Source: Candidatus Methanoperedens sp. (lineage in GTDB: Archaea > Halobacteriota > Methanosarcinia > Methanosarcinales > Methanoperedenaceae). Taken from it: a stretch of DNA of 36,527 bases. A program made the translations under genes and the position numbers. Shown piece by piece: positions 27,301-33,079 of the stretch (its first letter is position 1; every line of letters starts with the position of its first letter). Below the pieces are notes generated by a model that was not told the origin of the DNA, ran no database searches, and saw nothing but the letters and a program-made list of their open reading frames with translations. The stretch is from assembly GCA_028717345.1 (NCBI GenBank), contig JAQUNZ010000021.1, positions 1 to 36,527 of the forward strand, given 5' to 3'.

Positions 27301-27634
27301 AGTGGAAATTATCGATTACAAGACAGGGAATGAGCCGGCGCCTGATGAGAGGTCACGACAGCTTCTTCTGTACGTTCACGGGTTCAGGCACCTGTTTCCT
27401 GAGTACACGGTGCGACGGCTTACGCTTGAACTATTGTCAAAGGAGAAGCCAAGGGTGTATGAGCTTGAAGGAGATGAGTATAAGGGCGAGCGTGTGGAGC
27501 CGCTTGATAACAATGCCCTGTCTGAGATGGAGAAGACGGCAGGGTGTATTATCCATGACCACAGGTTTGGTTTCAGGAAGGTTGAGGATGAGAAGCAGTG
27601 CAGGAATTGCGGGTATCGGTTGTATTGCGGGTGA
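24380..27634 (+). CDS. UvrD/RecB-type helicase fused to a PD-(D/E)XK Fe-S nuclease
   Basis: 1,084 residues. SF1A helicase motifs: GAGTGKTTT (30-38), IIIDEFQDT (~267-275), ADPNQTIYAFRGA, DLSFRST, TIHSSKGLEF and CYVAMTRAGEKLF. The C-terminal ~240 residues are a RecB-family nuclease: a leading Cys in NKCPRMYELQ (~855), the catalytic EVEIIDYKTG (~974), and CRNCGYRLYC at the very end (Cys ~1074, 1077, 1083). The 1+3 cysteine layout is that of AddB/Cas4 [4Fe-4S] nucleases. One polypeptide therefore combines translocation and end cutting. Its ATG shares one base with the sbcC stop, so it belongs to the same end-processing operon. It is analogous in role to AddAB/RecBCD; the operon partnership is inference. 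Confidence 0.9.
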   Translation: MDYRELITGLKGKQKDAVEHTGGPLLILAGAGTGKTTTITAKIAYLIKEKGIDPASVLALTFSKEAAGHMKKKVENLLGGASEVHVSTFHSFCSEIIRENAEKCGVTHDFSILEDVDTAIMLHSDPGVDVKDATLFSNTISKAKDLNITIEKMNEFLGEKKQLLLELEPDERKWEHAFHENTIRLNTFHLLSDTEKKSRKQDKQDWISFIEEYSEYTRYNNLIHAWLRYEKRKKLRNAFDYGDLNKKALEFLNTYGAESLTSRYRYIIIDEFQDTNYVQFELIKLLAGTERNVTVVADPNQTIYAFRGAYTNNIQEFIKYFNIPAEDIVSLDLSFRSTNKILRVSHELIRKNYSENDMGMCIQLHNHKGEEGSNVTVSLAVDENEEARYIVEKIEECLNDGIKQSDIAVLYRTHAQGRRIRQALERRGHSVRVKDDTDFLKQPEIKTTLSYLYVLDNITNPKARGTEAWWRLVHYNHTLDTSDSIRIGEYLKRQRVSFQEAIYNHLENLGLSDNGKRAITQMKERFDRLKEKLVLDVSKIVIEVLDASGLSRRFTDEFTKEGREALMNLRNLHEMAVKFEKFQGREGKELGKFIAYLEILDEMGNNPSSARIVDDDAINLMTIHSSKGLEFRIVFLTNMAKDRFPLFRGGAEPLIPEELMEHYRDIMQQEFISKSKRLNAIRERKREIKLEEERRLCYVAMTRAGEKLFMTFASQYDGRERLPSEFLADIGIVGGEMDIASGSGDITFIVDDGIKAKDIINDSELERIKAHIKKLVVESLDSGNFEENLGHLLTYHALKEGNEIDYLDTINRNWAQLNPSEKVAEILKRNQNGEGLPVPEDIVFSVSSINTYNKCPRMYELQVVLGIPTRDMETPDSALNTGKFVHKVAEVAVKMKISTREELDDIVRSLTGEDKWKWVDTEKAKPLLDVFWARNRDRINNNLMVEKKFTVPLGEYQFKGFIDRIDLIPDREREVEIIDYKTGNEPAPDERSRQLLLYVHGFRHLFPEYTVRRLTLELLSKEKPRVYELEGDEYKGERVEPLDNNALSEMEKTAGCIIHDHRFGFRKVEDEKQCRNCGYRLYCG

Positions 27635-27636
27635 TG

Positions 27637-27735
27637 AATGACTGAATGGAAGGCGCGGGCGTAGTCACGGAAGCGCTCGATGAGACCGTATTGCGCGTAG
27701 CCGAGATGAAAGTCGCTGGCGTGGATGAAGTTCAT
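27637..27735 (-). pseudogene. 5' fragment of an archaeal mre11-like gene
   Basis: Reading leftward from an ATG at 27733-27735, the first ~33 codons encode FIHASDFHLGYAQYGLIERF and continue RDYARAFHSVI, an unmistakable N-terminus of an archaeal Mre11-type nuclease (first phosphoesterase motif DFHLG). It is distinct from the SbcD upstream, which starts RILHTSDWHIG. Similarity ends within three bases of the helicase stop codon (27632-27634), and the rest of the frame is merely antisense to the helicase. The gene was cut by the rearrangement that placed the sbcDC-helicase operon here. No ribosome binding site is seen. Confidence 0.75.
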
Positions 27736-27842
27736 GGGGTGTTAATTGGCTGTTAGGGTTAAAAAGGATTAGGAGAGCGGTGTGAAAGTGAAAACATATC
27801 AATATGTCGACTTCGTTGTGATTTCGTTGAGTTAGTTGGTAA

Positions 27843-27985
27843 TTCTCGTAATGGCCCTACATCGCGATTATTTATATGGTGCTCTTTTTTCCCCGCCCCG
27901 CCATCATTATACTCCCCAGTCCCCCCCCATCCACACGCCTGCGGTGCGGCTGGCGGATGAGCGCGGGTTTGCGGAGGAGCCGGGA
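27843..27985 (+). repeat. GC-rich cassette-flanking repeat, copy A
   Basis: It begins with TTCTCGTAATGxxxCTACA, passes a C-rich tract (eight C at ~27921-27928) and ends in a G-rich block. A 32-base stretch at 27936-27967 is identical to 28740-28771, in the same orientation. It lies immediately before the DUF2281/MazF pair. The rest of the 27636-28081 gap is AT-rich with a short promoter-like stretch and contains no gene besides the mre11 fragment. Confidence 0.7.
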
Positions 27986-28081
27986 TTCATCTGATGATTT
28001 ATAGACAAGTTAGGAACATCATCTTTATTATGCGGATGTTATCCAAAACTTAAATAAAGACAGGCACCAATATATCGAGCA

Positions 28082-28330
28082 ATGCATATTACAGACAGTC
28101 CTGATACAAAAGAAATTCTACTGCATAAAACATTAGATTATTTAAGTCGCCTACCTCAGGATAAAGTTATTGAAGTTGCGGAATTCGTTGAATTTCTATA
28201 TCAAAAACATGAAGAGTATATTCTGAAAAAAGGAATTCATAAGATGGTATCCAATTCAAAATCTTTTGAGTTTTTAAAAGAAGAAGATGAATTATATACC
28301 TTAGATGATTTGAAAGTGCGGTTCAAATGA
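28082..28330 (+). CDS. DUF2281-type antitoxin
   Basis: 82 residues. The N-terminal half (LLHKTLDYLSRLPQDKVIEV then AEFVEFLYQKHE) matches the DUF2281/antitoxin pattern of small helical proteins found before MazF or PIN toxins. The C-terminal half carries a flexible acidic tail (EFLKEEDELYTLDDLK), as expected for toxin wrapping. The last codons overlap the toxin start by four bases (ATGA). It is the intact parent of the truncated copy at 29966. An AT-rich promoter region precedes it. Confidence 0.8.
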   Translation: MHITDSPDTKEILLHKTLDYLSRLPQDKVIEVAEFVEFLYQKHEEYILKKGIHKMVSNSKSFEFLKEEDELYTLDDLKVRFK

Positions 28331-28659
28331 ACAAAGGCGAAATTATTCTCATTACATTCCCTTTTACGGATTTATCAGGCAGCAAACTGCGACCAGCTTT
28401 AGTTTTAGCCGCTGACAAAGAAGATATCACCGTGGCGTTTATAACAACAAACCTGCAGCAGGTCAATAATACTGATATGTTTTTACGCAAAAGTTCTATT
28501 AATGGTTTAAAGAAAGATTCGCTTGTGAAAATGAATAAAATTGCTACGCTTGATCATAGTTTGGCAATGGGTAATGTTGGACAATTAGGCGAGAATGAAT
28601 TAAAAGAAGTTGACAGGAAATTAGTAATTCTTTTCAATATTAAGAATTTATCATTATGA
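28327..28659 (+). CDS. MazF/PemK-family endoribonuclease toxin
   Basis: 110 residues. Family signature: KGEIILITFPFTDLSGSKLRPALVLA split by the usual loop (residues 3-27), and a C-terminal KMNKIATLDHSLAMGNVGQL segment. MazF toxins cleave single-stranded RNA at short motifs; the conserved Arg in KLRPALVL is the expected catalytic-site residue and the following Ser/Thr-rich strand (AFITTN) is present. Full length and apparently intact. Coupled to the DUF2281 antitoxin by a four-base overlap. Confidence 0.88.
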   Translation: MNKGEIILITFPFTDLSGSKLRPALVLAADKEDITVAFITTNLQQVNNTDMFLRKSSINGLKKDSLVKMNKIATLDHSLAMGNVGQLGENELKEVDRKLVILFNIKNLSL

Positions 28660-28675
28660 GTTGATTCAACAAAAT

Positions 28676-28790
28676 GTTCTCGTAATGACTCTACAATACG
28701 GTTTTTGTAAACTGTTTTTCCCAGCCCCCCTCACCCACGCGCCTGCGGTGCGGCTGGCGGATGAGCGCGGGGTTTGCGGAGGGCGCCGGA
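28676..28790 (+). repeat. GC-rich cassette-flanking repeat, copy B
   Basis: Same order of elements as copy A: TTCTCGTAATGACTCTACA, a C-rich tract, then the 32-base block (28740-28771) identical to copy A and a GGGCGCCGGAG end. It lies between the MazF gene and the PIN gene, so the DUF2281/MazF unit is bracketed by direct repeats ~830 bases apart. Confidence 0.7.
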
Positions 28791-28911
28791 GATTTATAAT
28801 ATCTATAATATGCCTCTTCACTTGTACTTTTTAGTGCATGTGCTCCTGGTTGCTTTTTTCGATACAATAGTTTTAAATATTTACATGTATTTTATGCTAA
28901 TTACACAAATT

Positions 28912-29379
28912 ATGCAAATTATTGTAAATGCCACATTTCTAATAAATACATTGAGAACGGAAGCCGAAATATTACGGAAAATGAAGCTCTCAACCATAAA
29001 AAATGTAGCTGCTGAAATTGAAAACGAGCTTGGAATAAACATTAATGATTTCAATATCCAGATAATTCAAACCGGATCTGGAAAAATTAATCTGAGCAAT
29101 GATAAAAAAGGGAGGCTTTCAACAACTGACATTAATCTATTGAAAACATGCCATATACATCGAAAAGGCTGCATCCTGATAAGTGATGATCTGCTGTTAA
29201 AAAATACAGCATCGGAAAATGACATAAAGTGCTATACCACACCTGAGTTTACTGCATATCAATTAAAAAAAGGTGTAATTACGAAACAACAATGTGTTAA
29301 ATTCATGAATATTTTAAAGAAAATATATATTAGACAGAGGGATATTGAAAAGATATTGAAAAGAATAGAAAGTTGGTGA
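28912..29379 (+). CDS. PIN-domain toxin-like protein
   Basis: 155 residues from the ATG at 28912. The frame runs up to 28774, but that part is a run of hydrophobic AT-derived codons crossing a TATA-like TTTTAAATATTT (~28871), so initiation just before 28912 is preferred. PIN pattern: IIVNATFLI (6), a helix with Glu35 (NVAAEIENEL), Asp73 (LSTTDINLL) and ISDD (Asp92, Asp93). The first position is usually Asp but here is Asn6, so metal binding may be weakened. Spaced four bases from the next gene, its likely antitoxin, with the toxin first. Confidence 0.65.
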   Translation: MQIIVNATFLINTLRTEAEILRKMKLSTIKNVAAEIENELGININDFNIQIIQTGSGKINLSNDKKGRLSTTDINLLKTCHIHRKGCILISDDLLLKNTASENDIKCYTTPEFTAYQLKKGVITKQQCVKFMNILKKIYIRQRDIEKILKRIESW

Positions 29380-29383
29380 ATAT

Positions 29384-29671
29384 ATGGGAACAAATATTAA
29401 TGTGACGCTTCCCGATTTGATCGCGGGATACCTCAAACGAAAATCAAAAGAAGAATATCTGCCGATATCTGCCATTGCCAGGAAATACATTGCAAAAGGA
29501 GTAACAGAGGAACTTATTATCGAATACCACAGGAAAGGCTATTCGATCTCCAGGATAGCTGAAAATATTGACGTTCCTATTGGTAAGGTAATGGATGTGC
29601 TTTCAAGGCTCAATGAAGAGAGTGACATAGAAAAAACTCTTGAAGAGATTGAACTCAGTTCGTATGATTGA
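29384..29671 (+). CDS. Small DNA-binding antitoxin-like protein (UPF0175/RHH-like)
   Basis: 95 residues. The N-terminus (INVTLPDLIAGYLKRKSKE) has a ribbon-helix-helix-like strand followed by a helix. The middle holds an HTH-like IIEYHRKGYSISRIAENIDV and PIGKVMDVLSRL. The tail is acidic. This is the layout of UPF0175-type antitoxins that accompany PIN toxins. It follows the PIN gene with a GGTGAATAT spacer and is presumably co-transcribed. Family-level confidence is moderate; the TA partnership is inferred from position. Confidence 0.6.
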   Translation: MGTNINVTLPDLIAGYLKRKSKEEYLPISAIARKYIAKGVTEELIIEYHRKGYSISRIAENIDVPIGKVMDVLSRLNEESDIEKTLEEIELSSYD

Positions 29672-29749
29672 TTACTTCAGTAATATACCAACTCCGATAC
29701 AATTCGTAAAGAACCCTATAATATACAGCTTTTACTGAACACACTTTCT

Positions 29750-29869
29750 CCCGCCCCCTTATTTCAATATCCATCCCACCCTCCCCCACCACTCATAATC
29801 TCCCCCGCCCCCTTCACACGCGCGCCGACGGCTGGCGGATGCGCGCATGGTTGGCGGACGGCGCCGGGG
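29750..29869 (+). repeat. GC-rich cassette-flanking repeat, copy C (diverged)
   Basis: Several C-rich tracts, then GGCTGGCGGATG and GGCGGACGGCGCCGGGG, diverged versions of the blocks in copies A and B. It follows the PIN/antitoxin unit and directly precedes the decayed DUF2281 copy. Nothing coding is seen in 29672-29869. Confidence 0.6.
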
Positions 29870-30093
29870 TTCATCTGATGATTTATAGACAAGTGAGAAA
29901 CCTCATCTTTATTAGGCGGATGTTATCCAAAGCTTAAATAAAGACAGGCACCAATATATCGAGCAATGCATAGATTATTTAAGCCGCCTACCTCATGATA
30001 AAGTTATTGAAGTTGCGGAATTCGTTGAATTTCTATATCAAAAACATGAAGAGTATATTCTGAAAAAAGGAATTCATAAGATGGTCTCCAATT
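29870..30093 (+). repeat. Partial duplicate of 27986-28256
   Basis: The 96 bases before the start codon and most of the 5' half of the DUF2281 gene are repeated here at high identity (only a handful of differences), with one 47-base deletion after ATGCA. Similarity stops at 30093, inside the antitoxin gene. The toxin gene is absent from this copy. Both copies are in the same orientation, ~1.9 kb apart. Confidence 0.85.
29966..30093 (+). pseudogene. Decayed copy of the DUF2281 antitoxin gene
   Basis: The start codon is kept (ATG 29966), but the deletion of 47 bases relative to 28087-28133 shifts the frame and gives a stop after ten codons. Beyond the deletion the sequence still encodes, in another frame, the parental VIEVAEFVEFLYQKHEEY stretch. 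The 3' end is lost at 30093, where AT-rich sequence leading to nreA begins. It cannot make a working antitoxin. Confidence 0.85.
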
Positions 30094-30208
30094 TTTTAAT
30101 AAATATATATTGTATCTCGGATAATACCAATACGAATCAACACGAATCGAAACATCCGTCTCAAATAACCGCATTTATTTTATATCCTGCCGTATCATTA
30201 ATCATTAT

Positions 30209-31471
30209 ATGGAAAACCCGGAATCCATCTTTACAGGCAACAGCGATGCCCTGTGCATCATTTGCAGAGGGGCAAAATTATTATGTGGCAAACAGCGATG
30301 CCCTGTACTTGTCAAGTTCTATTCCCGCGCAAAGGTCAAGCCGCTCACAGACAGCCTGAACATCGATGGCTCATCTCCCCCTGGCGTTTTCGTGGGGAGG
30401 ATCGGGTATCCGTATGTATCTGTAGGTCCTCTTATTCCCCCTTCGCACGGCGATACCGCTCTTCTTGACACGCCTGAGATGTGGCTTGGAAAGAGCATCG
30501 ATGACATAGTGGACTTTCGCTCCCAGCTTGTGCGGGGAAAACATCTTGTTCATATTCGAGATCTTGAAGGCAGCCGCATAATAGAAGCCACTCGCGAGAT
30601 GGCGCTTTGTTCATCTCCAATTGACGTGGAGGCTGAGTTCCTTAAAAAGCCAAAAGCAAGGCTTGTGCTTGATGATGAAGTGCAGCCATTCGGTCCCACG
30701 GCGCCGCTAAAGAAGATCGATGTTGGGAATACTAAATTCGACCGGAGGATGGAAAAAGCCAACAACGATACCGATCTTCTTGCGAAGGATGCAGTTCTGG
30801 GGCTTTATAAAGACGGCACCCTTATTTCAAGCATCCAGAAGGCTTTTTCTGTGGGCTCTTTCGGTGAAGGAAAAGCACGGCGGTTCGTTCCCACCAGGTG
30901 GAGCATCACAGCGGTTGACAGCATGATAGGCGCGAACCTGATGGAGAAGATGAAGGATTTCCCGCTCATAAATGAATACCTTGTCTTTGAGTCATGGCAG
31001 CTTGATAACAGGTTCGTGGTGCTTATGATGCCAAAACCATGGAGTTATGAACTCATTGAGGCATGGTACCCGAATACGGTGTGGAACCCGTTCGGGAAGG
31101 ATGTGGCTATAATGTCCTCCTCCGAGGGGTATGAAGGACGGACAACATATGCAGAGATAGGCGGCTGCTACTATGCTGCGCGGCTTGCGGTGAATGAGCA
31201 TCTTGTTAAAGAGAAGCGGCAGGCACGCGTGGTGATATTGCGGGAGGCGCATCCGGGTTACATAATGCCAGTCGGAGTGTGGAACGTTAGGGAGAATGTG
31301 AGGGCAGCGCTGAAGGCGACGCCGAGGAAATGCGCTTCGTTGAACGAGGCTTTTGAGTATATTTCGACAAGGCTTGTAATACCTAAAGAGAGATGGATAA
31401 AAGAGAGCACTATATTGAAGGAGACCCTGTTCCAGCGGGGGCTTGAGGATTTTTTTCAAGATACTACATAA
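30209..31471 (+). CDS. nreA: DNA repair protein NreA (archaeal Nre family)
   Basis: 420 residues. The N-terminal zinc-binding CxxC-x6-C-x4-C element reads CIICRGAKLLCGKQRCP (Cys16, 19, 26, 31), the hallmark of the Nre family; the body contains family-like segments such as VGRIGYPYVSVGP and PFGPTAPLKK. The extreme C-terminus carries a PCNA-interacting motif QRGLEDFF (Gln409, Leu412, Phe415, Phe416), as known for archaeal NreA. Nre proteins act in DNA damage tolerance with PCNA; the mechanism is unsettled. The ATG at 30209 starts 15 residues before the zinc element, matching family length. The 115 bases before it are AT-rich and probably hold the promoter. Confidence 0.9.
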   Translation: MENPESIFTGNSDALCIICRGAKLLCGKQRCPVLVKFYSRAKVKPLTDSLNIDGSSPPGVFVGRIGYPYVSVGPLIPPSHGDTALLDTPEMWLGKSIDDIVDFRSQLVRGKHLVHIRDLEGSRIIEATREMALCSSPIDVEAEFLKKPKARLVLDDEVQPFGPTAPLKKIDVGNTKFDRRMEKANNDTDLLAKDAVLGLYKDGTLISSIQKAFSVGSFGEGKARRFVPTRWSITAVDSMIGANLMEKMKDFPLINEYLVFESWQLDNRFVVLMMPKPWSYELIEAWYPNTVWNPFGKDVAIMSSSEGYEGRTTYAEIGGCYYAARLAVNEHLVKEKRQARVVILREAHPGYIMPVGVWNVRENVRAALKATPRKCASLNEAFEYISTRLVIPKERWIKESTILKETLFQRGLEDFFQDTT

Positions 31472-31525
31472 TTACCGATAGTTTGATAATGCAAAATGCA
31501 TTTAAGGGGTATAGGTGCAAACAAA

Positions 31526-31708
31526 ATGAAAAGAGACCTGATGGATATCCTGTGCTGCCCTATGTGTAAGGGCGACCTCGTGCTTGAGGTCACGGACGAA
31601 AATGAAAAAGAGATCGTGAAGGGAACACTTTACTGCGGAAAGTGCAAAGAGTATTATCCCATAGACGACGGCATCCCGAATATGCTGCCGCCTGAGCTAA
31701 GGGAATAA
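31526..31708 (+). CDS. Trm112/UPF0434-like zinc-binding protein
   Basis: 60 residues from ATG 31526 (an upstream ATG at 31496 adds ten residues that do not match the family). CCPMCKGDL near the N-terminus and YCGKCKEYYPIDDGIPNMLP near the C-terminus give the CPxC...CxxC zinc site and the 'YPIxDGIPxML' end of Trm112-type proteins. Archaeal Trm112 activates several SAM-dependent methyltransferases acting on tRNA and release factors. No methyltransferase gene is adjacent. It lies 54 bases after nreA on the same strand. Confidence 0.85.
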   Translation: MKRDLMDILCCPMCKGDLVLEVTDENEKEIVKGTLYCGKCKEYYPIDDGIPNMLPPELRE

Positions 31709-31734
31709 ATTTTTTTCTTGGAAAAAAATTTATT
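31704..31734. terminator. Bidirectional terminator-like perfect inverted repeat
   Basis: A perfect 14-base inverted repeat (AATAAATTTTTTTC / GAAAAAAATTTATT) with a 3-base loop fills the space between two convergent stop codons (31706-31708 and 31735-31737). It gives a T-run on both strands, which suits archaeal T-tract termination in either direction. Confidence 0.7.
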
Positions 31735-32763
31735 TTAGAGTTTCCCCATCTTTTTCAGAAGCTCGGCATTCAGCACACTTGCTCCAGCCGCGCCCCTGAT
31801 GGTATTATGCCCCATGCAGATATATCGTATCCCCGGGCGGATGCGTCCAACTGACACAGTCATCCCGCCTCCGATGTTCCTGTCCATTCTGGGCTGCGGT
31901 CTGTCTTTTTCTTCCTTTACCTCTATCACAGGTGTCGGCTCAGTTGGCAGGTCTGATAGTCCGGGATCAAAATCCAGGAACGCCTGTTTGACTTCATCCG
32001 TGGTTGGATCATCAGCCATCTCCACCCAGAGCGCTTCAGTGTGCCCGTCCATTACCATGACGCGGTTGCAGCTTGCGCTGACTGCAAAAGGTGCATCGGT
32101 TATTTCGCTGCCGTTGAACTCGCCAAGCAGTTTCTTTGTTTCGGTCTCAACTTTTTCCTCTTCCTTTTCAATATACGGGATTACATTATCAAGTATAGCC
32201 ATCGAAGCCACGCCATCATATCCTGCTCCTGATATTGCCTGCATCGAAGCAAGGTATATTTTTTCGATACCGAACTTCATGAGAGGTTTGAGCGTCACTG
32301 TGCTCATGATAGTTGTGCAGTTGGGATTTGTCACGACATAACCGTCCCATTTGCGGTTGTCCTGCTGCACGTCGATAAGTCCGAGATGCTCAGGATTCAC
32401 TTCAGGTATGACAAGCGGGATGTCTTTCACCATGCGCAGGGCACTTGCGTTACTTGCAACAGCAAAACCTGCTTTTGCAAAATCAGGTTCTACTGTTTTT
32501 GCAAGGTCGGTGGGAAGAGCTGAGAATACGATATCTGCTTTGACTTTTTTAGCATCGACAGGTACAACTTCCAGGTCAATGACTTCTTCAGGGATCTTGC
32601 TCTCAAGCCTCCAGTTCGCAGCATCGCCATATCTTTTTCCCGCGCTCCTGTCAGAAGCAGCAAGTGAGGTTATCTCGAACCATGGATGCCTGCTTAACAT
32701 CTCTATGAATCTCTGACCTACGTTACCTGTCGCACCAAGTACTCCTGCTCTTATTTTTGCCAT
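31735..32763 (-). CDS. asd: Aspartate-semialdehyde dehydrogenase
   Basis: 342 residues of the archaeal/fungal class. It reduces aspartyl phosphate to aspartate semialdehyde with NADPH, the branch point to lysine, threonine and methionine. Seen: the Rossmann loop GVLGATGNVGQRF (7-19), substrate-loop NASALRM, the active-site TNPNCTTI (Cys149), and a C-terminal GHNTIRGAAGASVLNAE. AAGGTCAG lies just before the ATG. Downstream, on the same strand side, is a terminator-like repeat; upstream is a small ferredoxin gene transcribed in the same direction, 36 bases away, so the two may form a unit. Confidence 0.95.
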   Translation of the reverse strand: MAKIRAGVLGATGNVGQRFIEMLSRHPWFEITSLAASDRSAGKRYGDAANWRLESKIPEEVIDLEVVPVDAKKVKADIVFSALPTDLAKTVEPDFAKAGFAVASNASALRMVKDIPLVIPEVNPEHLGLIDVQQDNRKWDGYVVTNPNCTTIMSTVTLKPLMKFGIEKIYLASMQAISGAGYDGVASMAILDNVIPYIEKEEEKVETETKKLLGEFNGSEITDAPFAVSASCNRVMVMDGHTEALWVEMADDPTTDEVKQAFLDFDPGLSDLPTEPTPVIEVKEEKDRPQPRMDRNIGGGMTVSVGRIRPGIRYICMGHNTIRGAAGASVLNAELLKKMGKL

Positions 32764-32799
32764 GACTGACCTTACGTTATTATAATATCAGATTCTTTT

Positions 32800-32973
32800 T
32801 TATTCCAGTGAAATCGCACTGTTAGGGCATGAATCAACACATGTGCCGCAATCAGTGCATTCTTTTTCATCAACGTGCGCCTTCTCATTTTTCAGTTCTA
32901 TAGCTGTTGCAGGACATTCATCAACACATATTCCACAGCCGGTACATTCATCATTGTTTACTTTTGCTGCCAT
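32800..32973 (-). CDS. 2[4Fe-4S] ferredoxin (57 residues)
   Basis: Minus-strand gene from ATG 32971-32973 to TAA 32800-32802. Two CxxCxxCxxxCP motifs: [12 protein letters not shown] (Cys10, 13, 16, 20) and [12 protein letters not shown] (Cys39, 42, 45, 49), the classic bacterial-type ferredoxin. It is acidic and the usual length. AAAGGTGA lies a few bases upstream of the ATG, a strong start signal. As a low-potential carrier it could serve formyl-methanofuran dehydrogenase, CO dehydrogenase or the Ehr-like complex, but nothing here says which. It precedes asd on the same strand. Confidence 0.92.
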   Translation of the reverse strand: MAAKVNNDECTGCGICVDECPATAIELKNEKAHVDEKECTDCGTCVDSCPNSAISLE

Positions 32974-33079
32974 TTAGGTCACCTTTTGCACTCCCATTGA
33001 ATAAGTCTAATATAAAATTAACGGTTTACATCATAATAAATGGAAGTCTAAATATAACCCATGAGCTTTTTATGGCTCT

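Noticed and set aside
28774-28911. Upstream extension of the PIN gene giving a hydrophobic N-terminus that could look like a membrane anchor.
   Set aside because: It starts inside the GC-rich repeat and runs across a TATA-like promoter element; the PIN fold begins at 28912.
27843-30093. Reading the repeat-separated units as an integron or attC array.
   Set aside because: No integrase gene and no clear attC R/L box pair was found; only the cassette-like layout is supported.
30081-30359. Plus-strand frame overlapping the nreA start.
   Set aside because: Overlaps the NreA zinc element in another frame and begins in the decayed antitoxin copy.
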